Shown piece by piece: positions 36,701 through 44,035 of a stretch of DNA of 64,000 nucleotides. Positions within the stretch are counted from its first letter, which is position 1; each line of letters starts with the position of its first letter. The notes under the pieces were generated by a model. The model did not search any database. It had not been told where the DNA came from and saw only the letters and a program-made list of their open reading frames with translations. Source of the stretch: Planctomycetaceae bacterium (GTDB lineage: Bacteria; Planctomycetota; Planctomycetia; Pirellulales; Lacipirellulaceae); contig PABB01000080.1 in assembly GCA_002702655.1 (NCBI GenBank), positions 172,188-236,187 on the forward strand, written 5' to 3'. The position numbers were made by a program, and so were the translations under genes.

Positions 36701-36939
36701 CTGATCAGCCGGCGGCCGACTCCAGCGGCGCCACGCACGAAACAGCCAACGCCCAGCGGCGCGGGAGCAGCCAAACCGCCGATTCGTCACGCGACTCGGC
36801 CGACGTGCGCAGCCATCGGCCCGACCGTCGGGAGGTCTCTGCCGCGACGGCGGAGGAGGCGCCGTCGCAGCTCGATTCCCTCGCCGGCCGCCGCCTGCGG
36901 CGACTGCTTGGCGGGCTGGGGCGACATTTGCGCAGCTGA
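33736..36939 (+). CDS. LEPR-XLL, LamG, PL11 rhamnogalacturonan lyase and dockerin protein
   Basis: 1067 residues. The N-terminus RRPRFEPLESRQLLS is the LEPR-XLL sequence of planctomycete surface proteins, in place of a normal signal peptide. Residues about 27-235 are a LamG/concanavalin-like domain (HWYTFNDGTATDLAG, FTGTIDEVQIYDEAL). Residues about 255-885 are a full PL11 lyase (QVEALDRGLVAVRR, SVGDVDGDGQYEIILKW, GDALHVSDMIPSRPGLEVF, LMHDTQYRSAIAWQNAGYNQPPHPSFFLG). A dockerin-like segment follows (GDYDLDGTVAAPDLAVW, GDGDGDQAVTGADFLLWQRG). The last 130 residues are a low-complexity Ser/Ala/Arg tail without a PEP-CTERM signal. It probably acts at the cell surface on long rhamnogalacturonan chains. 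Confidence 0.92.
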   Translation: MPRRSLKAPAGRRPRFEPLESRQLLSLTHWYTFNDGTATDLAGSADMTLVNGASILGGKAVLANTGVDSGDAGAVQYLNLPPTALPTSGSATIAAWFTTSNAANWTRVFDFGDQSGSNGNSYLFFSPQTSTGESRLALTPGGAGSERIAATGTTDDGVQHLVAGVIDTATDTLRLYIDGVEAGTASLAGADMGSFAKAVAYFGRSLYNSDDGFTGTIDEVQIYDEALGATAIAALDAAGPVPTPPPEPSDLPARQVEALDRGLVAVRRSTSEIYVGWRMLGTDPADVAFNLYRRTNGGRATKLNSAPLTQTTDWVDSTAPMTQENSYYVRPIMAGVELAASESFTVPGFAPIQQYLGVPLQQPAGGVVPDHENPGQFISYSYEANDASVGDVDGDGQYEIILKWNPTNAKDNSQAGYTGNVYVDAYEMDGTLLWRVDLGRNVRAGAHYTQFMAYDFDGNGRAEVIMKTAPGTIDGQGNAVLMGSDQVSDDYRNGSGYIITGPEYLTVFDGETGAEVSTIALEPARGHVSQWGDSYGNRVDRFLAGVAYLDGVHPSLIFSRGYYGPRSGFAARNEVAAFDFDGTDLSLRWHFKAGIGINGNINSEFIGEGAQSLSIADVDGDGFDEVIYGAAAVDHDGTLLYATGWGHGDALHVSDMIPSRPGLEVFMPHESASSNGNLGFTVRDAGTGELVFSVYGEGDIGRGVAGDIDPNSPGYEYWATTAEPGENRQIWSSAGSPLYDTPGNMFYNFLVWWDADLSRELLDGTTISEWNNPGRSNILTAWQQGAAANNGTKNTPALSADILGDWREEVIWRRNDNSELMIFTTTIPATNRLVTLMHDTQYRSAIAWQNAGYNQPPHPSFFLGTGMAAPPAPNVYAAAPANPVGDYDLDGTVAAPDLAVWSQTYGATNGYGYLPGDGDGDQAVTGADFLLWQRGLPQATALQSNAVVAAVSVQAETLAVQSSEPLDAAFASLAGEGLPQRAAESAVASDQPAADSSGATHETANAQRRGSSQTADSSRDSADVRSHRPDRREVSAATAEEAPSQLDSLAGRRLRRLLGGLGRHLRS

Positions 36940-37381
36940 GTTGTCGGGCTTCGCAGGCCCCGGTTCCGCTAGCATTCCGACCTCCCAGGGTGCATCGCTG
37001 CGCGGGTTGCAGGGACCGTCGTAAATCCCGCAATGACGGCGAGAAAGGCCGCAAGAAGGTTGCCTCGGCGGTCTGGGTTGGTAACCTGATCTATTGGATT
37101 GCGTCTGGGCGGCGGCAAGGCCTTGATTGCCGCAACCGTGTCGCCGCGGTAGCGGGACGGCATCCACCTTATCGAGTTACTGACCGCGAGAGTATCGGAA
37201 GACGCCGCCGCACCTTATCTCGGCGTCGCAGCACAAGAGTTTTTCGGGTCGTCGTTTCGTCGACGGCCTGTGCGTATCGCAACGTGAGCGTTGGCGCGCC
37301 GCAGGCCCCGGAAGGTTACTCGTCGTCGTCGCTCAATCATCTAGCAACTGGATCTCGTTTTTCAGCCGGGAGAGTCACCTC
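36940..37381. other. Spacer upstream of the beta-strand-repeat protein
   Basis: 442 bases with no supported gene. It must contain the promoter for the next gene; the ribosome site GGGAGAG lies about 7 bases before the ATG at 37382. No clear terminator is seen for the PL11 gene. Confidence 0.4.
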
Positions 37382-40300
37382 ATGCGTATGCCCCCCAAAC
37401 TTCACTGCACGATTGCGGCCGCGACCGCGTGCCTGTTGGCGATTGCGTCGATTGGTCATGCGAGCGACTGGACCAATACCAGCGGCGGCGACTTCAACAA
37501 CTCCGGCAACTGGTCCGGCGGCGTTCCCAACGGCGTCGGCGCGGTGGCCGATTTCAGCACGTTGGATTTCAGCGGCGACGTCAGCGTGACAGTCAACGGG
37601 ATCAGTCCCACGCTGGGGCAGTTGCTGCTGGGCGATACCAACCCGGCGACCGGCACGAGCTGGGAGTTCCGCTCCGACGACGCGACGCTGCCTGTGATCA
37701 CGCTCGACAACGGCGGCTCGGTTCCCGTGATCTCCGTGGGCGAGTTGGGCGCGGCGCCGGCTACGTTCGACGACGCTTACATCGGCGTTCCGTTGGCCGG
37801 AACCAATGGTTTTGAAAAGAACGGCTCCGGCATTCTGACAATCGGCGCCGACTCGACTGGTTTGTCCGGCGCGATCATGCTCAACGCCGGCACGATTCGA
37901 GTCGACGCCAGCGGCGCCATCGCCGGCGACGGCACGGCGCCCCTCACCATGGCCGACGGCACGGCGCTGGTGTTTCTGGGAGACGGCGCGGCCGTGAACA
38001 CCGCGACGGTGGCCAGCGGGGCGACGGCGACGATTCGCTTCAACGGCGGTTCGAACTTCCTCAATACGATCCAGAGTGACGGGACGGGGACGCTGAATCT
38101 CGAGTCAGCCGTCGCCGGCTCCACGATCTCCGGCGATGGCGATTGGGTCTCCGGCGGATCGTTCGCCGTGGTGAACATGACCGGAAACGATGCCGCGGGC
38201 GTCAGCTTCTTCCGCGCCCGCGTTAACGGCGGCGGATTCAACGCCGCGGCCTTCCAGAACAGCACGGTCAATCTCGACAACATTGAGTTCTTCGCTCGCA
38301 CCAACTCGTTTGGCAACGACGTGCTGTTCGGCGCGCTCAACGGCACCGCGACCGCCGAACTTCGGGGCGGTCACGGCGGGTCCGGCGGCAGTGCGGTCCG
38401 CTACATCATCGGCGGGCTGAACACGGACAGCGAGTTCGCTGGCGTCGTCGACGGTCGTGGCGGCGAGTCGGACGGCCCCTTCGGCGGTATGTCGATCGAC
38501 AAGATTGGGACCGGCACGCACACCTTCTCCGGCACGTTTGACACGTCGCTGGTGGGACCCAATACGGACATCGGCCGGCAGGGCGGCGTGATTCGCGTCT
38601 CCGAGGGCACGCTCGCCTTTACCAACACGGCCGACTCGGTTCCCGGCGGCTCGGGCACGTTGAAGTCCACGATCGACGTGCTGGCTGGCGCCACGCTCGA
38701 CGTGTCGGGGACGACCAACACGTTCTCCAGTTCGCCCCTGCAGCAGATTCAAGGCAGCGGCACCATCGTGGGCGCCTTCAACCACGACGAGGGCGAGATC
38801 CGCCCCGGCGACGTGTCGACGCCTGACAACGACTCGACGCTGACCAACGTGCCGATCCCCACTGTCGGCACGCTCAACTTCAACGGTAATCTGAGCTTCA
38901 ACGGCGGCTCGATCGTGTTTGACATGAACGAAACGCCGGGCAGCGACGACTTGATTAGCGTCACCGGCACGACCAGCGTGGCGGGCGGCGGCGTGGTCAA
39001 TCCCAACTTCCTGGGCGCCGACCCGGCGGTGGGCACGACCTACACGTTCCTGACCTCCTCCGGCGGGTTCAGCGACTCGCTGAGCGGCTGGTCGGTTGCG
39101 TGGCCGGGCCGCGGCGCTTCGCCCACCGTGTTTATCGACGGTAACGACCTGAAGTTCACCACCACGGCGATTGGCGCGGGCGGCTCGGTGATTTGGACCG
39201 GCGCCGTCAACGGTACCTGGGACATTCAGTCGACGCAGAACTGGTCGCTGGGGGGCTCGCCCGACGTGTTCTTCAACGACGACGACGTCGAGTTCAACGA
39301 CACTGGCGCCAACCCGGCGATCACGCTCGCCGAGGCGGTCAGCCCCCGCAACGTCGTGATCGACTCCAGCACCAACAACTACAGCTTCACCGGCAATTCG
39401 ATCCTGGCCACCGGCACGTTGACCAAGCGCGGCACGAGCACGCTCACCTTGGACAACACGAACACCTTCACATCCGTAACGATTGAAGGCGGCACGGTCG
39501 ACACCAGCGGCGCCAATCAGACGCTGGGCACGGGGGCGCTGACAATGTCCGGCGCGTCGATCATCAACATTGGCAACGGCGGCAGCTTGGGCGTCTCGAG
39601 CCTGGAAGCGACCGCCGGGACCAGCAACTCGCTGCAGTACACCGGCAGCGGCGGCGCCGGCAGCCGGCCGTACATTCCTACTCTCACCGGATCGGGCGAA
39701 GTGACCGTGACGATGAACACGGACGGCTCGTGGATCAATGTCGGCAATCTCAATAACTTCTCCGGCACGCTGACGATCCAGCCGGATGGAACCAACGCCA
39801 TCGCGCTCGGCACGGCTCGCACGGGCGGCGCCGGCGGCAGCATGCCCAACGGCGTCTTGAATCTGGTCGCCGTGACGATCGCCAACCAGAATGGCGGCTC
39901 CGGCGAAATCACCCAGGCGTATGGCGAATTACATGCCGACGCGGATTCCGTGCTGTCCGGTTTCGTCGGCGGTTCCGGGACGATCCCCAACGTCAACTGG
40001 GAAATCGGCGGCCTGAACACCGACTCGAACGTCGACGGCATCATCCAGGATGGCGCCGGCGGCGGCGATTCGGTGGCCGTGTCCCGCGTGACCAAGGTCG
40101 GCGCCGGGACGTTGACCCTCAGCGGCGTGAACACCTACACCGGCGACACGACGGTCGAGGGCGGTACGTTGAGCATCACCAATCCGTTCCTGAACGATGC
40201 GGCCGACGTGTTCATCGACGCGGGGGCCATCCTGGACCTCGCGTTTGGCGGCGCCGACATCATCGACTCGCTTTACCTCGGCGGCGATCCGCAGGCGGTG

Positions 40301-40630
40301 GGCACCTACGGCGCCATCGGCAACGGCAGCGCCGATTTCCAGACCGCGTTTATCACCGGCTCGGGTCTGCTGAGCGTCAGCACGTTGGGCGATATCCTGA
40401 CCACCCCGGGCGACTTCAACGGCGACGACAACGTCGACGGCCTCGACTTCCTCGTGTGGCAACAGGGCTTTGGCGCGACCTACGACGCGGCGGACCTGGC
40501 CGATTGGCAGGCCAACTACGGCACAGCTGCCGCCGGTCCGACCGCCAGCGGCGTGCCCGAACCGACGGCCGCCGTGCTCTGCCTGTTGGCGGGTCTGGCC
40601 GCCTGGCCGCTTCGCAAGCGGTTGGCGTAA
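37382..40630 (+). CDS. Secreted autotransporter-associated beta-strand-repeat protein with dockerin and PEP-CTERM
   Basis: 1082 residues with a signal peptide (HCTIAAATACLLAIASIGHA). The body is a long beta-helix with glycine-, asparagine- and threonine-rich turns. It holds the PATR-type repeat several times: FEKNGSGILTIGADSTGLSG, GTLTKRGTSTLTLDNTNTF, and VGAGTLTLSGVNTYTGDTTVEGGTL near the end. A dockerin-like segment (PGDFNGDDNVDGLDFLVWQQG, YDAADLADWQANYG) and VPEPTAAVLCLLAGLAAWPLRKRL close it. No enzyme motif is seen. It is probably a surface adhesin or scaffold that helps bind plant polysaccharide; that role is inferred from its place in the locus. Confidence 0.87.
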   Translation: MRMPPKLHCTIAAATACLLAIASIGHASDWTNTSGGDFNNSGNWSGGVPNGVGAVADFSTLDFSGDVSVTVNGISPTLGQLLLGDTNPATGTSWEFRSDDATLPVITLDNGGSVPVISVGELGAAPATFDDAYIGVPLAGTNGFEKNGSGILTIGADSTGLSGAIMLNAGTIRVDASGAIAGDGTAPLTMADGTALVFLGDGAAVNTATVASGATATIRFNGGSNFLNTIQSDGTGTLNLESAVAGSTISGDGDWVSGGSFAVVNMTGNDAAGVSFFRARVNGGGFNAAAFQNSTVNLDNIEFFARTNSFGNDVLFGALNGTATAELRGGHGGSGGSAVRYIIGGLNTDSEFAGVVDGRGGESDGPFGGMSIDKIGTGTHTFSGTFDTSLVGPNTDIGRQGGVIRVSEGTLAFTNTADSVPGGSGTLKSTIDVLAGATLDVSGTTNTFSSSPLQQIQGSGTIVGAFNHDEGEIRPGDVSTPDNDSTLTNVPIPTVGTLNFNGNLSFNGGSIVFDMNETPGSDDLISVTGTTSVAGGGVVNPNFLGADPAVGTTYTFLTSSGGFSDSLSGWSVAWPGRGASPTVFIDGNDLKFTTTAIGAGGSVIWTGAVNGTWDIQSTQNWSLGGSPDVFFNDDDVEFNDTGANPAITLAEAVSPRNVVIDSSTNNYSFTGNSILATGTLTKRGTSTLTLDNTNTFTSVTIEGGTVDTSGANQTLGTGALTMSGASIINIGNGGSLGVSSLEATAGTSNSLQYTGSGGAGSRPYIPTLTGSGEVTVTMNTDGSWINVGNLNNFSGTLTIQPDGTNAIALGTARTGGAGGSMPNGVLNLVAVTIANQNGGSGEITQAYGELHADADSVLSGFVGGSGTIPNVNWEIGGLNTDSNVDGIIQDGAGGGDSVAVSRVTKVGAGTLTLSGVNTYTGDTTVEGGTLSITNPFLNDAADVFIDAGAILDLAFGGADIIDSLYLGGDPQAVGTYGAIGNGSADFQTAFITGSGLLSVSTLGDILTTPGDFNGDDNVDGLDFLVWQQGFGATYDAADLADWQANYGTAAAGPTASGVPEPTAAVLCLLAGLAAWPLRKRLA

Positions 40631-40736
40631 CCAAAGTAGTCTGCAAGGTCAGCGAAGAGCGTCAAAGACGTCCGCCGCGACCGACCCTTGGGGGCAGGGG
40701 TTGGTCGCGGACGGGCCCTTTGATGGATTGAGGATG

Positions 40737-40788
40737 GCGCCGTCAACGAACCGAGGCGGCGCTATCGGCTGTCAGCTTTCAGCCAGAA
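40737..40788. repeat. Second copy of the interspersed repeat at 11714-11772
   Basis: GCGCCGTCAACGAACC at 40737-40752 and a 28-bp block at 40761-40788 (GCTATCGGCTGTCAGC at its start) match the copy at 11.7 kb with one base change in each block. The spacing between blocks is shorter here (8 against 15 bases). Confidence 0.8.
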
Positions 40789-40856
40789 GTGTCAGAGGCT
40801 CATTGGCCTCGCAAAGACCAGTGAAGTTCCCTGTTGAACTGAGAAGGATCGGCAAT

Positions 40857-41948
40857 ATGAAGCGGAATCATCGCATGCCCGGCGCCAATACAGCCGCAAT
40901 GGCCCGCCCGCGTTCCGCGCGTCGCGGGTTCACGCTGGTCGAGTTGCTGGTGGTCATTGCGATCATCGGCGTGCTGGTCGCGCTGCTGTTGCCGGCCATT
41001 CAATCGGCTCGCGAAGCGGCCCGCCGCACCGACTGCATCAACCGCCTGCGGCAGACGCTGTTAGCGTCGCTGAACTACGAGTCGGCCAACAAAAAGGTCG
41101 TTTCTCATGGCGACATCTACCTGCGGGACGGTCAGATCGCCGGAGCGTTGAGCAGCCAGGCGCGGCTGATGCCGTACATGGAAAACAAGGCGGTCCACGA
41201 TTTGGTCGACCAGGATACGCACTGGCGTTCCCCTCGAAATCGCGTGGCCCTGGAAACGCCCCTGCCGTTCTTGCGCTGCCCCAGCGGCAAGGAAGTCGAA
41301 CTGACCTATATCAACGGCCGGGATACCGGAAACCAAGAGGAAAACGCGTTGCGTTGCCATTACATGGGCAACATGGGCGCCCGGCCTGGTCCGCGCGAGG
41401 ATGGTTCCTCCTCCGGTTGCAACCCTCCAGGCGGCGGTCGCGGCGGCGGGACATGGCCCTATCCCGCGAGCACCTACTACCAGGATGCCTGCGTCGACCC
41501 GCCGACGACCTCCTCGGGCGGCGTGGCAATCAACGGCGTGATCTTCCCGCTCAGCAATTTGCGGCTCGGCGCCATCTCCGACGGCACGTCCAATACGATC
41601 ATGTACGGCGAAATCTCCTGGGACGTTGGGCCGCAAGAACCGTGGATCGTCGGCAGCACGTCGATGAATCAAGACAACCCCGTCGGCGGTTCGCGCGGCT
41701 TTGTGCAGAACGCGAAGAACATGCGCTATGCGATCAACGGCAAGCGACCGATTGAAGAGGACGGCACGCCAACGCTCAATCCGCCCGTGCCGGCGCTGAC
41801 CGACATTAGCTTCGGCAGCTATCACCCGGGCGGTACGCACTTCGGTATGTGCGACGGGTCGGCCCGCTTCGTCCAGGAAGAAGCCGATGTCGATGGCGTG
41901 CTCAAGCCGATGGCCAGCCGCTCCTCCGGCGACATTCCTAACGAATAG
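40857..41948 (+). CDS. DUF1559 protein with prepilin-type N-terminus
   Basis: 363 residues from the ATG at 40857 (GAAGGATC upstream; later in-frame ATGs at 40875 and 40902). The N-terminus is a type IV prepilin signal: SARRGFTLVELLVVIAIIGVLVALLLPAIQSAREAARR, cut after RRG with a Glu at +5. The body is DUF1559 (SBP_bac_10-like), with LRLGAISDGTSNTIMYGE and the end motif SYHPGGTHFGMCDGSARFVQEEAD. The family is greatly expanded in planctomycetes and forms pseudopilin-like surface proteins of unclear job. Its position inside the pectin locus suggests a part in substrate capture, which is inference. Confidence 0.92.
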   Translation: MKRNHRMPGANTAAMARPRSARRGFTLVELLVVIAIIGVLVALLLPAIQSAREAARRTDCINRLRQTLLASLNYESANKKVVSHGDIYLRDGQIAGALSSQARLMPYMENKAVHDLVDQDTHWRSPRNRVALETPLPFLRCPSGKEVELTYINGRDTGNQEENALRCHYMGNMGARPGPREDGSSSGCNPPGGGRGGGTWPYPASTYYQDACVDPPTTSSGGVAINGVIFPLSNLRLGAISDGTSNTIMYGEISWDVGPQEPWIVGSTSMNQDNPVGGSRGFVQNAKNMRYAINGKRPIEEDGTPTLNPPVPALTDISFGSYHPGGTHFGMCDGSARFVQEEADVDGVLKPMASRSSGDIPNE

Positions 41949-41994
41949 TCGAGATCGACGGCGCCGTCGCCGAGCGGCACACTGCTGCGCTGAG

Positions 41995-43932
41995 TTACTC
42001 GCTCGCCGTTGGCGTGCCGGAGTAGGCCATCTCCTGCTCCACAACCGGCCACCCCTCGGCGTCCCAACTCATCCGGTTGATTCCCAGTCGCGAGCGGCCG
42101 CGCTCGTCGCCGGCGTAGTAGTGGTAGCTCAATAGCGGCTGCCCCTGGTGCTCCAGCAGGCCGGCGTGCCCCGGGCCGATGGCGTCGCCCACGGTCTCCA
42201 GCACGAGCGTCCCGCCCCCCTCGCGCAGGTCGACGCCGGCGCGGTCCAGATAGGGGCCGGTCACGTCGCGGCTGCGGCCGACGCGGATTTCGTACGTGCT
42301 GTCGACGCCCCGGCAGCAGGCGCCCCAGTTCACAAACAGATAGTAGTAGCCGTCGCGATGGTGCAGCGTCGCGGCTTCAATCTCCTTGTTCCGCGCCAAC
42401 GAGTACAGCGGCGCGTCGGGCGCGATCCGCTTGCCGGTCGCCGGGTCGAGCTGCAGCAGTTTGATCCCGCTCCAGAACGAGCCGAACGCCATCCACTGCC
42501 GGCCGTCGGGGGCCTGCAGCAGGCTGGGGTCGATGGCGTTGTAATCGTTCGACTCGTCGGTTTGGATGACCACGCCGCGGTCGGTCCAGCCGTAGTCGGG
42601 CGCCTGCGGGTCGAGCGTTGGCGAGGTCGCCAGCGCGATCGCCGAGGTCCGCTTGCCGAACACGCTCACTGAGTAGTACACGCGGTACTGGCCGTCGTGC
42701 TGAATCACGTCGGGCGCCCAAAAGTGGCCGCGATTGCCGGGCGCCACGTCCTGCACCCACCCCGGCGACTCGTCGAACAGCGGCGGCTCGAGCCTCCACT
42801 GCTTCAAGTCGGGCGAGGACATGGCTTGCACGCCGTTGCCGGTGAAGAAGCACCAGTAGCGGCCGTCGCGCAGCAGAATCGTCGAAGGATCGTGCACCCG
42901 CGGCTCTCGGCGGAACCGCAAGTCGATGTGCGTGGGGGCGTCGCGATCGCAGGTGATGCGGCCGTCCGTCTCGTGCAACTCGACGACCTGGATCGAGGAC
43001 CGCCGATCGTCGCTGCCGCCATTCTCGTCCCCGTCGGCCCGGCCCGGATGGGTGAAGTAAAACAGGTACGCGCGATCGTTCATGACGACCACGTCGGCGT
43101 GACGGCCGATGACGCCGTCGTCGGCCCCGGCGCCCGCGCCGCCAACCAACTGCTCGTCCTGCCGCGTCCAGGTTTCCAGGTCGTCGGAGCGGTACACGCC
43201 CAGGCCGCGCCACTCGTCGACGATCATCCAGTGGGCGTCGCGCCAGCGAAACACCTTGGGCCCCTCGCCGCCGGGCATGCCGGGCAGGGGGACCTTGCCG
43301 CGGTCCTCCCACGTCGCCAGGTCAGGGCTGTCGGCGTAGTAGATCGATTTGCCGTCGGCCTCGTTGTTGTACCACATCCGCCAGCCGCCCTCGGGCCGTC
43401 GCGCGACCGCGGCGTCGATCACGCGGTCCGACGACAGTTGCAGCGTGGACTGCTTCGTCCAGTCGCGCAGATTGTTGCTTGTCAGGTGGACAATCGAGCG
43501 CGGGTGATTCCAGTCGGAGAACACGCCGGGCACCACGGTCAGGAACATATGGTACTGGCCGTCGCCGAAAGTGATCTCAGGCGCCCAGTAGCTGACCTCG
43601 TCCTGGCCGACGTCGATGTTGGCCGTGCCGACGTACTCCCAGTGAGCGCCGTCGCGGGACGCGGCAATGCCGATTTGCGTGTCGTGCAGCCAATTCACGC
43701 CGTTGATTTCGTCATCCGGCATCGTGGCGCGACGGTTGGTGTAGAACATCCACCACCGGCGCTCGCGAAAGTTGTACACCACCACGGGGTCGGCCGCCCC
43801 GTCGTACACCGGGTCGCGAAACAGCGGCTTGTCGGCCACAGGCCCGCGCGGGGAGTCGGCGGCCGGCTGGGCGGATGCGATCGCGGGGCCCAACAGGCAA
43901 GCTGCGAAGACAGCGGTTCGAAACGCGTGCAT
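41995..43932 (-). CDS. Tandem GH43-like protein, probable endo-arabinanase
   Basis: 645 residues with a signal peptide (FRTAVFAACLLGPAIASA). The N-terminal half (about 35-310) is a five-bladed propeller like GH43-related proteins: FRDPVYDGAADPVVVYNFRERRWWMFYTNR, YWAPEITFGDGQYHMFLT, DSDRV-type turns and a GEGPKVFRW segment. The second half (about 330-640) is a better catalytic GH43: VHDPSTILLRDGRYWCFFTGNG with the base Asp, APDVIQHDGQYRVYYSVS, DYNAIDPSLLQ, IEAATLHHRDGYYYLFVNWGACCRG with the acid Glu, and GPGHAGLLE. The second half matches endo-alpha-1,5-L-arabinanases, which cut arabinan side chains. Whether the first half is active is unknown. It may share a transcript with the GH127 gene upstream (gap 103 bases). 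Confidence 0.85.
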   Translation of the reverse strand: MHAFRTAVFAACLLGPAIASAQPAADSPRGPVADKPLFRDPVYDGAADPVVVYNFRERRWWMFYTNRRATMPDDEINGVNWLHDTQIGIAASRDGAHWEYVGTANIDVGQDEVSYWAPEITFGDGQYHMFLTVVPGVFSDWNHPRSIVHLTSNNLRDWTKQSTLQLSSDRVIDAAVARRPEGGWRMWYNNEADGKSIYYADSPDLATWEDRGKVPLPGMPGGEGPKVFRWRDAHWMIVDEWRGLGVYRSDDLETWTRQDEQLVGGAGAGADDGVIGRHADVVVMNDRAYLFYFTHPGRADGDENGGSDDRRSSIQVVELHETDGRITCDRDAPTHIDLRFRREPRVHDPSTILLRDGRYWCFFTGNGVQAMSSPDLKQWRLEPPLFDESPGWVQDVAPGNRGHFWAPDVIQHDGQYRVYYSVSVFGKRTSAIALATSPTLDPQAPDYGWTDRGVVIQTDESNDYNAIDPSLLQAPDGRQWMAFGSFWSGIKLLQLDPATGKRIAPDAPLYSLARNKEIEAATLHHRDGYYYLFVNWGACCRGVDSTYEIRVGRSRDVTGPYLDRAGVDLREGGGTLVLETVGDAIGPGHAGLLEHQGQPLLSYHYYAGDERGRSRLGINRMSWDAEGWPVVEQEMAYSGTPTASE

Positions 43933-44035
43933 AGCGTGACACTCGTTGAAAGGAGATCAGGTAGAGCGCGATCCGCGCCAAGTGCGCGGGGCAAATCTCG
44001 CTGCGCCCCGGCGCTGGGTCTGGCCGCCGGAATCG

